A DNA stretch of 64,000 bases from Deltaproteobacteria bacterium HGW-Deltaproteobacteria-15 (GCA_002840535.1 PHBH01000016.1:31939-95938), one strand, 5' to 3'; counted from the first letter of the stretch, positions 1-7,862 are shown. Program-made: numbers and translations. The notes: a model not told the origin generated them from the sequence alone.

Positions 1-333
1 GCGAAGGAAAATCCTCAACTCGTCAAAGACCCCGAATCAGACCTGGGAGGCCTCCATGTTGCCTCCATTGCCGCAGCGTTTTATGCCAAATGCGCGGCGC
101 AGAAAAGGGAGAAAAAAGAAAAGGCCGTTTTGTACAAGAAAGGCAGCGACCTCATGGGCCTCTTCCTGACGGAAAACGAGAAGAATCTGGCTGTCCGCGG
201 GCAGCAAAGGAATCCGTCCATTTCTTCCTGTCACCTGCGGTATCTCAGTTGGTACGGTTGGCTGTCCAAGAGAGCCCATGAAGCAATGAGCCCAAACCAA
301 CGAAGAGGTATCGCGTCGCAACAAAAGATTTGA
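1..333 (+). CDS. C-terminal part of an unrecognised protein, truncated by the left edge
   Basis: Frame 1 is open from the first base to a TGA at 331-333, giving 110 visible codons; the start lies outside the window. The visible part has a lysine-rich charged stretch (around QKREKKEKA) followed by a tail with SWYGWLSKRAHEAM. I recognise no family. The first ~60 codons look protein-like; the last ~35 could be read-through into non-coding sequence after a lost stop, so the true C-terminus is uncertain. No Shine-Dalgarno-led internal start is evident. Confidence 0.4.
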   Translation, partial: AKENPQLVKDPESDLGGLHVASIAAAFYAKCAAQKREKKEKAVLYKKGSDLMGLFLTENEKNLAVRGQQRNPSISSCHLRYLSWYGWLSKRAHEAMSPNQRRGIASQQKI

Positions 334-726
334 TCGGGTCATTCGAGCTGAAACGGCTGTCCCGACCTCCGTTGACTTTCCCCTCAAACAGGCGTATACC
401 TTCAGAAAATCCACGGAGCCAAGCTCCTTTTATCGCATAGAATCCGGCGACAGAAGCTCCTAAATACCCGAACCGGAACAGACGTTCCATTCGTGCAAAT
501 ACAACAAGGAACGAAATCGCAAAACTGTTTCGTTCCCATCATCCGGTTTAAACCCTAACACTGCAGGTAATTGCGAAAACGTGGGACATCGCCGAGGACG
601 TCTGCAGACCAGGCTAGAAATCGCATTCATATTGCAGGAATCTCAACATCGAGGAGACAGAGATGATTCATTCTTTCATGGGAAGGAATCTCGTGGAAAC
701 CGGTTAACATGGATTAGGAGGTCATT
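334..726. other. Intergenic region with no supported gene
   Basis: About 390 bases with stops in all frames and no convincing start/ribosome-site pair until the AGGAGG at 718-723 that serves the next gene. I see no tRNA-like fold, terminator or known repeat here. Confidence 0.5.
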
Positions 727-1299
727 ATGGATTTCAGAAAGCATTTTGAGACGGCATGGTCATTGACCGTGAAATTTGTCATCCCTCTGGTCCTGATGAC
801 CCTTGTTCTGTTCGTCGTCAGCGCCGTCACACTGGGCATCCTTTCCCCTGCTGCCATGGCGGGATATGTGCACTCCATTCTTCTGATGGTCCGAAGCGGA
901 AGGGAGCCGAAGATTCAAGACATCTTTTCTCAGATGAGGCTGTTTTTCCCTCTCCTCCTTTTTGCGATCGCGCTTTTCATCGCGACAACCCTGGGGTACC
1001 TGCTTTTTGTGCTCCCGTCCATTGTTATTGTCGCGCTGATCTGTTTCGGCTGCCTCTATATGATTCCCCTCATGACCGACCGGAAGCTGGGTCTTGTGAG
1101 CGCCTTCAAAGAAAGCTGGAGGCTTTCCCTGGAGGGGAGAATCATCGACCAGATCGTGGTGGTTGTGCTGTTCCTGGGCATCACGTTCGTCGGTAGCTCT
1201 CTTTTCATCGCTTCCCTTTTCACACAGCCTCTGGCTACGGCCATTGTTCTTTCTGTCTATGAAGATAAGATCTCGGTCTCGGGCGAGAAGTCGGGGTAG
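727..1299 (+). CDS. Small multi-pass inner-membrane protein, unknown function
   Basis: 190 residues with about four hydrophobic helices (near residues 15-38, 72-95, 95-117 and 140-170). A perfect AGGAGG lies just upstream of the ATG, which fixes the start. The general look (helices near an FxxSW amphipathic segment, here FKESWRLSLEGR around 126-137) is that of YciC/DUF975-type integral membrane proteins, but I cannot assign a named family. Its function is unknown. It is followed by a strong palindrome (1415-1443), so it is probably transcribed alone. Confidence 0.75.
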   Translation: MDFRKHFETAWSLTVKFVIPLVLMTLVLFVVSAVTLGILSPAAMAGYVHSILLMVRSGREPKIQDIFSQMRLFFPLLLFAIALFIATTLGYLLFVLPSIVIVALICFGCLYMIPLMTDRKLGLVSAFKESWRLSLEGRIIDQIVVVVLFLGITFVGSSLFIASLFTQPLATAIVLSVYEDKISVSGEKSG

Positions 1300-1414
1300 C
1301 AGGCCGAACCTAGTCTGCATTTTTCTCACAGAGTTCACAGAGGGCAGATCATCGATTGTTGCTCCACCACGATGAAACCGTTGCCTGTTCTTTGCTCCGA
1401 AGGAGCTGAAGTTT

Positions 1415-1443
1415 GCCCTGTTTTTTGATCCAAAAAACAGGGC
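1415..1443. terminator. Perfect 13-bp stem-loop, possible bidirectional terminator
   Basis: GCCCTGTTTTTTG pairs perfectly with CAAAAAACAGGGC across a 3-base loop (ATC). The GC pairs are at the base and the T/A run is inside the stem, which is unusual for a Rho-independent terminator. It lies about 115 bases after the stop of the membrane-protein gene and about 100 bases before endonuclease V. Confidence 0.45.
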
Positions 1444-1543
1444 AGTTGCGCTCTCTGCGGCTCTGCGTTCTCTAGCGAAGCGGGCGAGAGACAGTCTTTC
1501 TTTCGGTTCTCCAATCAAAGTAAACAGCTGCTAGGCGACTGCA

Positions 1544-2194
1544 GTGCTTCGGAAGCCAAACCTCATCTGTGTGGACGTGGACTACCGCGAGTCGATCGCA
1601 GTGGCCGCTGGAGTACTCTTTCACGCATGGGGCGATGAGGTTCCGGCGAAGGAGGCGACTGTTACCATCAGAGAGGTGCAGCCGTACCAACCTGGCCAAT
1701 TCTTCAGGCGGGAGCTGCCTTGCCTGGTACGAGTGCTCGATGCACTGGGAACACGGCCTGACACGGTGATCATTGACGGGTATGTCTGGCTTGGGTCAAC
1801 GGATCGGCCCGGTTTAGGCGCATTTCTCTTCGAAACATTGTCCCGGGAAGCTGCGGTGATCGGGGTTGCAAAGAGACGTTTCCGTGATTGGAGCTCCTCG
1901 CAGCAAACTGCGGGGAATCTCCCACCTCACGAGGACTTTCCATCTGTTTTGGCTCGCTCGCTAACCCCCGCAGCAACCTGCGGGGAATGCGCTCGCTGCT
2001 TCGGTTCAACTAATGCGGTGGAGGTATTCCGCGGCAGGAGCCGATCCCCTTTGTATGTAACGGCAGCGGGGATGGACTCCTCTGAGGCAGCCGGGCACAT
2101 ACGGTCCATGCACGGCAAATACCGCATCCCGACTCTCCTGAAACGGGTGGACCGTTTGTCCCGAAGTTCAACGGTCTATCACTGCCTTTTCTGA
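1544..2194 (+). CDS. nfi: Endonuclease V (deoxyinosine 3'-endonuclease) with a 40-codon in-frame insertion
   Basis: Endonuclease V nicks DNA one nucleotide 3' of deaminated purines such as hypoxanthine. Family landmarks are present: a DVDY motif at residues 11-14, FFRRELPC (Glu57) around 53-60, IIDGYVWLG (Asp78) at 76-84, then IGVAK and the C-terminal GRSRSPLYVTAAG and HGKYRIPTLLKRVDRLSR blocks. An in-frame TAG at 1532 leaves GTG at 1544 as the first usable start. Between KRRF and FGSTNAVEV, which are contiguous in ordinary family members, lie 40 extra codons (1883-2002) made of palindromic repeat sequence. The protein may be inactive or may tolerate the loop. Its 3' end overlaps the convergent Fpg gene by 16 bases. 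Confidence 0.88.
   Translation: MLRKPNLICVDVDYRESIAVAAGVLFHAWGDEVPAKEATVTIREVQPYQPGQFFRRELPCLVRVLDALGTRPDTVIIDGYVWLGSTDRPGLGAFLFETLSREAAVIGVAKRRFRDWSSSQQTAGNLPPHEDFPSVLARSLTPAATCGECARCFGSTNAVEVFRGRSRSPLYVTAAGMDSSEAAGHIRSMHGKYRIPTLLKRVDRLSRSSTVYHCLF
1883..2002. repeat. REP-like palindromic element inserted in-frame within endonuclease V
   Basis: The 120-bp block holds two related hairpins. At 1890-1915, CGCAG-CAAA-CTGCG is followed by GGGGAAT. At 1967-1986, CCCCGCAG-CAAC-CTGCGGGG has a perfect 8-bp stem and is again followed by GAAT. The block falls exactly between conserved endonuclease V segments and its length is a multiple of three. TTC occurs at both borders (1880-1882 and 2000-2002), which may be a 3-bp target duplication. 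The element resembles the CCCCGCAG...CTGCGGGG repeats I recall from deltaproteobacterial genomes; that resemblance is from memory. Confidence 0.7.
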
Positions 2195-2976
2195 CAACGC
2201 GGACAAAGGTATGTGCCGCGTCCATTGACTCTGATCCTTTCGACCCTGCCTTTGCACCTGGGGCAGGTCGCGCCGGATCGACGGTTTGGCAGGAGGAAAT
2301 CCTTGGGAAACTTTTCGGAGTCAGCATCCTTTGCAATGGCCGCTCGCAAGACCCTCTGCATAACGTCATGCAAATCCCGAAGCGTCTTTGAATCGAGGTT
2401 TCTTACATCCGATTCCGGATGAATGGAGGCCTGATACAGGATCTCGTCCGCATAGATGTTCCCGATACCGGCTATGACCGACTGGTTCATGAGGGCGGTC
2501 TTGATCATGCCCTTGCGGCCTGAAAGGATCTGAACGAAGCGTTCGGCATGCAATTCCTTTCCAATCGCATGCGGCCCCAGTCCTTTTTCACACACGAAGC
2601 TCCACAGGTCTTCCACAATCCCAATCCTGCCCAAAAGCCTCTGGTCGGCCACCGCAAGGCGACCGCCGCCCGCGATGGTGAAAACACACCGGGTATACGC
2701 CGGCTCATCCTCATCTCTTTCCAGGAAGTGGAGCGCGCCGGTCATCCCGAAGTGGAGGAGTACATGCGGACTTCCCCCGGAGACTTGGACCAGGAGATTC
2801 TTGCCATGCTGAAGTGACCGCGCGAATCTGTTCCCTTTGAGAATGTGTGAAAATTTCCGAACACTCACTCCTTTGAGGATGCGGCTATCAGAGAAGGATA
2901 TCTTCTCTATGGTCTTGTGCAGGGATGTGCCATCCAGAATCTTCTTATACATCGCTACATCGGGCAGCTCAGGCAT
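2179..2976 (-). CDS. mutM: Formamidopyrimidine-DNA glycosylase family protein (Fpg/Nei)
   Basis: 265 residues, the normal Fpg length. It is a bifunctional base-excision glycosylase/AP lyase for oxidised bases. After Met removal the N-terminus is PELPDV, giving the catalytic proline and the adjacent Glu; the usual PELPEV Glu is Asp here. Lys59 (QHGKNLL) and HFGMTG (75-80) correspond to the conserved beta-turn region. The helix-two-turn-helix is NQSVIAGIGNIYADEILY (about 165-182), and a C-terminal CPRC...CPRC zinc finger is complete. An AAGGAG precedes the ATG. The gene converges on endonuclease V, so two base-damage repair genes share overlapping 3' ends. Confidence 0.88.
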   Translation of the reverse strand: MPELPDVAMYKKILDGTSLHKTIEKISFSDSRILKGVSVRKFSHILKGNRFARSLQHGKNLLVQVSGGSPHVLLHFGMTGALHFLERDEDEPAYTRCVFTIAGGGRLAVADQRLLGRIGIVEDLWSFVCEKGLGPHAIGKELHAERFVQILSGRKGMIKTALMNQSVIAGIGNIYADEILYQASIHPESDVRNLDSKTLRDLHDVMQRVLRAAIAKDADSEKFPKDFLLPNRRSGATCPRCKGRVERIRVNGRGTYLCPRCQKRQ

Positions 2977-3709
2977 CGACTCTCGCTCCTTCTGGCGTTA
3001 ATAATGGAAATAGGATTACCTGCTTCGGTTAATCCATCAACTTGCGGGTATGTGGGTATAATGACAGGTCGAAGGACATTCTTCTTTATATAGGATCGGT
3101 GGTCACCTTCCTGTCGTTTAAAAACAAACCCGTCTTTCTGGAAGACGCATTCCAGGGTCTTCCATCTGACAGGCGCTATGCGGTTTGACACGCCCTTTCG
3201 CAATCTTGTTCAACCAGGAATGGAATAGGAACGTCAATATAGTCTAAACAGACTTGTCGCTCTGAGCGTAGCATAAGCGCAGAAGCGACAGAGCAAAAAC
3301 CCGCCAAAGGCGATCCTACCAAATCCCCTGCAAAGTAAAACCCAAGCCGCCGTCGCACTCGGACGCCTGAAGGGTGGCAAGGCCAGGCGATGTCCGCTAT
3401 TGTTTGGAGCCGTAGCGGTTATAGGAAAGGCATTCGGAAAGTTCTTTTCTTGGCTTCGCCTCAGGGATCGTCTCCGGGATCCCGATCCGTGGAAAACAGG
3501 GGACGTACATCAGAATATAAATGGGACAGAAAAACGAGATTTTCAGCTTACTCTCAATTTATGCTCAATTTATGTTTTGATGTACGTCACCTGTATATCG
3601 CACAGCAGTGCCGAATCAGAAGATACGATGCGGTCATGTTTTGCAGGGCGTTTGGACAGCTTCCGACACTTTCCCATTATAGTATGAAGCTTCCAATGAA
3701 TTCCCATCT
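2977..3709. other. Long intergenic stretch without a supported gene
   Basis: About 730 bases. Open frames here have no ribosome site and no recognisable motif. The only structure I see is an imperfect inverted repeat around 3254-3287 (GTCGCT...AGCGAC with GAGCG/GCGC inside), which could be a small hairpin. It may be a decayed gene or regulatory DNA; I cannot say more. Confidence 0.4.
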
Positions 3710-4444
3710 TTATTGGTTAGGGGCCGAGTTGTTCCCCTTGTATGCTTTTTGGATAGCAGTGATTATCTGATCAATCGCCTTCCCAAGAGCATCATCGACT
3801 GCCCGTCCTATTGAGGCCCTATAACCCGTTGCCAATGCAGTTTGGAGAGGCAAAAGATGCACCATCAGCTCTCCTGAGGTCATCTTGTTGCTGCCGGAGG
3901 TTTCAGTGTTCATTGGAAGGTGAATACCACCCGACTCGTCATATAGTGTCCATGCGAACAGCAGGCGTGCGGTGTGCGTTCCAAATACAGATAATGCAAT
4001 GTTGAATTCGTGTTCCTTCAAGACGACATCCAATGTGGCTCCTTTGCCTGCGGGAGTATCTAAATCAGTCGAGACCGAAGTAGTTTCGAAAAGTGATCCA
4101 ACAGTAGCCTCTAGGTTTGAGGCCAGGGAATCTCCGATAGGAACATCATATGAGTTAGAAAGAGGAATGTTGCTTGGTTTCACTCTCACAACCAAATCTC
4201 GCAACTCCTTGGTCATATGTATGGTAATATGCGGCCCCAGTTTCCGAGCAGAAGCGACTGGTTTCATCTTCAGGGTTGCCGCAGTGGATACTCCTTCAGT
4301 ACCTTGCGTCGAAGTCTGTTCTCCTGTCGGCGTGTCTTTTCTTAGTGGAATATTTTGTGCGCACCCGATGGAAAGAAGTATCATGAAAAAACATAGGAAT
4401 ACGGACCGCGTGGTAAAATTCTGAATTTCACGACACGTTCTCAT
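3710..4444 (-). CDS. Predicted outer-membrane or periplasmic lipoprotein, unknown function
   Basis: About 244 residues. The N-terminus has a hydrophobic segment (SVFLCFFMILLSIGC) ending in a lipobox cysteine, followed by a low-complexity Thr/Ser/Gly linker. The mature part is mixed alpha/beta with no motif I recognise (IGDSLASNLEATVGSLFETTSVS; a C-terminal helix GRAVDDALGKAIDQIITAI). AAGGAGACGA lies upstream. Either GTG at 4450 or ATG at 4444 could start; I chose the ATG. The 3' half has rather AT-rich codons compared with neighbouring enzymes, so horizontal origin is possible but unproven. Confidence 0.65.
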   Translation of the reverse strand: MRTCREIQNFTTRSVFLCFFMILLSIGCAQNIPLRKDTPTGEQTSTQGTEGVSTAATLKMKPVASARKLGPHITIHMTKELRDLVVRVKPSNIPLSNSYDVPIGDSLASNLEATVGSLFETTSVSTDLDTPAGKGATLDVVLKEHEFNIALSVFGTHTARLLFAWTLYDESGGIHLPMNTETSGSNKMTSGELMVHLLPLQTALATGYRASIGRAVDDALGKAIDQIITAIQKAYKGNNSAPNQ

Positions 4445-4565
4445 AAGCACTCGTCTCCTTATTCCTCATGAAGTCCGTCATCCTTGCTCTACATCTAATC
4501 CTAAGACGAAATTGTGGCCGGAAAACCCCTTTAGAAGTACACTTAAGTTCAATAGGGAGGGTGTC

Positions 4566-5015
4566 TTAAAGAGATCGTCTCTTCATTTTCCATGTTCCTG
4601 CTGAACTGCCTCTGGTGTGAGTTACCTGCCATTCACCTGACCCTTCCTCATCGTTTAAAGTCCCAGTGAATCTACCATTGAGAAAAACAACCTCTTCCAT
4701 GTCTCCCCAACCTGTGAATTCACAATCCAAATTCCTATTCTTAAGCTTCCCATTGAATTTGCAGTCAAGTTCTCCAGGTCCACCCACATAATCGTAAGTC
4801 ATTCCAGAAAAGCTACCAGCGATTCTAAAGAGATCATTTTGCACTTTCGTTCTTGCTAAGAGCATTTTGCAATTTCCCCTCGTATCGCCAGTCAATTCAA
4901 AATCCCAAACCTCCTGCGTAGCATTCTGCACCTCAGGGGTGCCATTATGAGCGCAAGACGCAAGTAATAGTATTGCAAGGGCTAGAGGAAAAAACCGGAT
5001 TCTACAGGCTATCAC
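4566..5015 (-). CDS. Small predicted lipoprotein, unknown function
   Basis: 149 residues from a GTG start with GGAGG ten bases upstream. The signal peptide FFPLALAILLLASC ends in a lipobox Cys. The mature domain is beta-rich with repeated Gly-x-Phe strands (FRIAGSFSGMTYDY, CKFNGKLKNRNLDCEFTGWG, FLNGRFTGTLND, GEWQVTHTRGSSAGTWKM), suggesting a small beta-barrel or lipocalin-like fold. It contains two conserved-looking Cys after the lipobox. It follows the same orientation as the 3710-4444 lipoprotein and its codons are similarly AT-leaning. Confidence 0.65.
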   Translation of the reverse strand: MIACRIRFFPLALAILLLASCAHNGTPEVQNATQEVWDFELTGDTRGNCKMLLARTKVQNDLFRIAGSFSGMTYDYVGGPGELDCKFNGKLKNRNLDCEFTGWGDMEEVVFLNGRFTGTLNDEEGSGEWQVTHTRGSSAGTWKMKRRSL

Positions 5016-5069
5016 GTTGCAAAACCTCCAATATAATAGTAACTTCCTGCTACACCCGCAACGAAGTCA

Positions 5070-5267
5070 TTATTTGAGAACGAATGACATAATCTTCTGA
5101 TAGGTGTCAAAGGTGATCCTGTTAGACTTTCCTTTTTCAATAGCAGCCAAATGATTCCGATGACGTCCCACCATCTGCGCAAATTGCTTTTGGGTTAATC
5201 CCTTCCTTTTCCTGTACTCATGGATGAGAGTGTTGAGACAAAGGGGACGGTGTGAGTACTTCAGGTT
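5070..5267 (-). pseudogene. Truncated XRE-type helix-turn-helix regulator fragment
   Basis: Reading the minus strand gives 65 sense codons ending in TAA at 5070-5072. The C-terminal ~50 residues are a clear HTH_3 domain (IHEYRKRKGLTQKQFAQMVG, then HLAAIEKGKSNRITFDTYQK). The frame is open upstream only to a TAG at 5268-5270 and contains no ATG, GTG or TTG before the domain. The N-terminus therefore appears to be lost or joined to unrelated sequence. The upstream edge coincides with a short dispersed repeat (5260-5297), consistent with a rearrangement breakpoint. It may be the antitoxin-like remnant of a lost toxin-antitoxin pair; that is conjecture. Confidence 0.6.
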
Positions 5268-5297
5268 CTATCAGCCGGCAGCCTCTGGCCTCGGCAA
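5260..5297. repeat. Dispersed repeat, copy 1 (partner at 6531-6566)
   Basis: TTCAGGTTCTATCAGCCGGC, then AGCCTCTGGC and GGCAATC, reappears at 6531-6566 as TTCAGGTTTCTATCAGTCGG, CGGCCTCTGGCAATC. The two copies lie in the same orientation about 1.27 kb apart, flanking the small lipoprotein genes. Confidence 0.55.
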
Positions 5298-5437
5298 TCA
5301 TCTGGCCGCGGGTAACAGAATCGCGCATCGAAGGAATCGAGAGCCGCAGTTTGCGAGCGCCGTTTAACTCAGGAAAAAGGGCAGGCCAAAAGCGAGAACT
5401 GGCGCGTCCCGCAGAACGCCCGGTTCTTGAGAACTGA

Positions 5438-5483
5438 GAAATGAATGGGCCTGGTCGTCGACACGATCAAGCCCATTCATTTC
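5438..5483 (-). terminator. Stem-loop downstream of the 73-residue lipoprotein gene
   Basis: GAAATGAATGGGC (5438-5450) pairs perfectly with GCCCATTCATTTC (5471-5483) across a 20-base loop. It starts seven bases after the minus-strand stop at 5490. There is no long T-run, so its strength is uncertain. Confidence 0.5.
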
Positions 5484-5489
5484 CTCGTC

Positions 5490-5711
5490 TTACTTTGCGG
5501 GAATGTAAGGAACCGGGATTCCCCACCAGCCCTCATCAACGGATTTCTTGCCGGTTTCGGCGGTCGGGTTTTGGTATCCGGACATGCTGAAGCCCATGTG
5601 GCCCCAGCCCTGATACATGGAAGAATGTTTCCAAAACTCGGATTCCCGTGCAGCGGCGCCACAGCCAAAAAGGAATAGACTCAGTAAAACCAACACAATC
5701 AGTCGCTTCAT
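5490..5711 (-). CDS. Very small predicted lipoprotein
   Basis: 73 residues. It begins at an ATG with a strong ribosome site (GAAGGAGGAAACTGTT then ATG). The signal peptide LIVLVLLSLFLFGC ends in a lipobox Cys followed by Gly, giving a ~55-residue mature peptide rich in Gly, Trp and Tyr (YQGWGHMGFSMSGYQ). No family recognised. The strong ribosome site, lipobox and downstream hairpin make it likely to be real despite its size. Confidence 0.7.
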   Translation of the reverse strand: MKRLIVLVLLSLFLFGCGAAARESEFWKHSSMYQGWGHMGFSMSGYQNPTAETGKKSVDEGWWGIPVPYIPAK

Positions 5712-5989
5712 AACAGTTTCCTCCTTCGTAGAAGTATCCTATCCATTCTCATTATCCTCAGCCCCGAGTCACTGAGCCTTTTCAAAGGCACGATCCAATT
5801 TACCGATCCGTTTCTTCTATCGCAAAGTGAAGTCCATGGCAAAAGAATTCATGCTGTGTCTAAATAACACAAGCTGTGACAAAATAATACAATAAGAAGG
5901 CATGTCAATGGCCCAATCTCTCCCCGACATCCTCTCGACATTGCCGCACCCCATCCCGTATAATGCCCGCAAAGAAACAGGAGTGAACC

Positions 5990-6529
5990 ATGAAAAGAAT
6001 CATCTGGTTGATGCCGGTTCTTCTCGTTTGGGCCTGCGCCACGGCTCAAGTTGCGATCGAGTGTGATCCGGAAAAGAGAAACTTCTCCGTTGAAATTCCG
6101 CCGGGTTGGAAGCAGTTAAGCTCGTCTGAAGTCTTCCTCATAACCCGAGAGGGTCCATACTCGCAGTATATCCTTTTCCGGCAGCGCCACATCCATGAGC
6201 ATTTCACTCACACCACGAAGCGCCTTTATAAAAACATGCCCCCGCTGGAGGCAGCTGACGTGATTATCGACGAAATGAAGAGCGATCCCTCCGTCCTGAA
6301 TCTTCATGTAGTTCAAACAGCCACCGCAGTGGTGGGTTCTTATCCAGGATTCAAGATCGTTTTTGACTACGGCATCATGCAAGGTCATTCGTTCAGCACG
6401 ATCTACTATGGTTTTCTTCAGGGCGACTGGCTTTACAGCATCCGCTACAATGCATCGCCGGATGCAGTCGCCGAACAGGATGCGGAGGACTTCCAAAAAG
6501 TTCTGAAGAGTTTCCGATGTAAGGGATGA
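5990..6529 (+). CDS. Predicted lipoprotein with a PsbP/DUF1795-like fold
   Basis: 179 residues with the signal peptide IIWLMPVLLVWAC and a lipobox Cys. The mature part starts like PsbP/DUF1795 proteins: FSVEIPPGWKQLSSSEVFLITREG, then strands around YILFRQRHI, a GSYPGFKIVFDYGIMQG hairpin, and a C-terminal DAEDFQKVLKSFR helix. Such proteins are envelope-anchored and of unknown role. An AGGAG seven bases upstream supports the ATG. It is the third of three small lipoprotein-type genes on both strands within 1.5 kb, flanked by the dispersed repeat pair. Confidence 0.75.
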   Translation: MKRIIWLMPVLLVWACATAQVAIECDPEKRNFSVEIPPGWKQLSSSEVFLITREGPYSQYILFRQRHIHEHFTHTTKRLYKNMPPLEAADVIIDEMKSDPSVLNLHVVQTATAVVGSYPGFKIVFDYGIMQGHSFSTIYYGFLQGDWLYSIRYNASPDAVAEQDAEDFQKVLKSFRCKG

Positions 6530-6530
6530 T

Positions 6531-6566
6531 TTCAGGTTTCTATCAGTCGGCGGCCTCTGGCAATCC
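6531..6566. repeat. Dispersed repeat, copy 2 (partner at 5260-5297)
   Basis: See the partner entry: a 35-base near-identical block immediately after the lipoprotein stop. Confidence 0.55.
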
Positions 6567-6706
6567 TGAATCATTCACGCCTGCTGCAAGATTGTCCTCG
6601 ATCAAGGAGACCCAGATCCTCGTTCCTTTTGTACAGGGCTCCCGAAACAAACGTTCGGATCAATAGAGATCCTCTCTAGTCCTTTACAGAGGAAGAGGCT
6701 GCTCCT

Positions 6707-7798
6707 ATGAAAACGTTTTCCGAGTTCCTTCAAATCCGCGCGGCCGTTCTGCGAAAGAGGGGCGGCCCCTTGAAGATCGAATCCCTTCAGATGGAAGGTC
6801 CTCGGGAGGACGAGGTTCTGGTGCGCGTCGCGGCCTCGGGCATCTGCCGGACCGATATCGAGTTTGTCGACGACTGGGACGAGTCTGAAGCTCCTGTTGT
6901 GCTCGGGCATGAAGGAGCGGGCGTGGTGGAGGCTGTCGGGAAGAAGGTGAAGAAGATCAGGGCCGGGGATCATGTGGTGCTGTCTTGCCAGTCCTGCGGA
7001 CGCTGCGGTCCGTGCCGGAGCGGCCGTCCTACGGCTTGCACACGCTTTTGGGAAGCCAATTTCGGCTTCGCCAGGTTGGACGGCAGCAATGCTTTGGAGA
7101 GAAGCGGGGTTCGCGGGCATTTTTTCGGACAATCCTCTTTCGCTACCCACGCGTTGGCAACCGAGCGCAACCTGGTCAAAGTGGCTGCAGACCTGCCTTT
7201 GGAAGTGTTGGCGCCGCTTGGCTGCGGTGTGCAGACAGGAGCAGGGACCGTCATGAACTCGCTGAAGGTCACGGCGGGATCGAGTATCGCCATATTCGGC
7301 ACGGGATCGGTCGGTCTCGCTGCGGTGATGGCAGCACGCATCGTTGGGGCCGATCCCGTCATAGCCGTCGATGTCAAGCGGAAGCGCCTCGAACTTGCCC
7401 TGGAGTTTGGCGCTACCCATAATATTCTGAATCGCCGCGCGAACATCCCCTCCCGCATAGCCAAGATGACCGGGGGCGGCGTCGATTACGTTCTGGAAAT
7501 CACGGGAAGCCCGGAGATGTACCAAGTCGCCGTCGAAATCCTGAACCCCCATGGCATCGTGGCGACCTTTGCCGGAGGAAGCGCAACGGGCGCTTTGCCC
7601 GGGGGCAGGAAAGAGATCAGCATCATTCAGGGAGACGCCGTGCCCCAGCGCTTCATCCCTGAACTGATCAAGCTCTATCGGGAAGGACGGTTTCCCTTTG
7701 ACCGGCTGGTGAAATTCTATGACTTCGCTGCCATAAACCGGGCCATGGCGGATTCGAGGAAAGGCCGAACGGTCAAACCGGTGCTGAGAATGAAATAA
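6707..7798 (+). CDS. Zinc-dependent alcohol dehydrogenase (aryl-alcohol dehydrogenase type)
   Basis: 363 residues, a typical medium-chain dehydrogenase. Catalytic zinc ligands are Cys47 (GICRTD), His68-Glu69 (GHEGAG) and the Cys in PLGCGVQTGAG. The structural zinc lobe is complete (Cys97, Cys100, Cys103, Cys111). The NAD-binding GTGSVGLAAV motif is followed by AVDVKRKRLELA, whose Asp after the second strand points to NAD+ rather than NADP+. The PLGCGVQTGAGTV block is typical of benzyl-alcohol/geraniol-type enzymes, so an aromatic or allylic alcohol substrate is plausible. The start follows GAGGAAGAGG. It has no operon partner. Confidence 0.88.
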   Translation: MKTFSEFLQIRAAVLRKRGGPLKIESLQMEGPREDEVLVRVAASGICRTDIEFVDDWDESEAPVVLGHEGAGVVEAVGKKVKKIRAGDHVVLSCQSCGRCGPCRSGRPTACTRFWEANFGFARLDGSNALERSGVRGHFFGQSSFATHALATERNLVKVAADLPLEVLAPLGCGVQTGAGTVMNSLKVTAGSSIAIFGTGSVGLAAVMAARIVGADPVIAVDVKRKRLELALEFGATHNILNRRANIPSRIAKMTGGGVDYVLEITGSPEMYQVAVEILNPHGIVATFAGGSATGALPGGRKEISIIQGDAVPQRFIPELIKLYREGRFPFDRLVKFYDFAAINRAMADSRKGRTVKPVLRMK

Positions 7799-7862
7799 GG
7801 AATCCCAAATTCGAAATCCGAATTTCGAAATCCGAAACAAATTTCAATTCCAAATGTTCCAA
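7799..7862. repeat. Low-complexity dispersed repeat (AAATTCGAAATCCGAA type)
   Basis: Iterated AAATTCGAAATCCGAATTTC units sit directly after the dehydrogenase stop and grade into CAAATTTCAATTCCAAATG. The same style of short self-complementary repeat recurs at 28530-28572. The rest of the gap to 8139 shows no gene. Confidence 0.6.

Noticed and set aside
760..1518. Long minus-strand open frame (about 250 codons) opposite the small membrane protein
   Set aside because: Composition is that of an antisense shadow (Arg, Gln, Asp and His rich), with no ribosome site and no family motif; the plus-strand gene has a perfect AGGAGG.
3390..3770. Plus-strand open frame of about 125 codons in the 3 kb gap
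   Set aside because: No ribosome site, no motif, and it runs into the end of the minus-strand lipoprotein gene.
6602..7840. About 410-codon minus-strand open frame over the alcohol dehydrogenase
   Set aside because: The plus strand encodes a complete zinc dehydrogenase with all metal ligands; the antisense frame has no recognisable domain.
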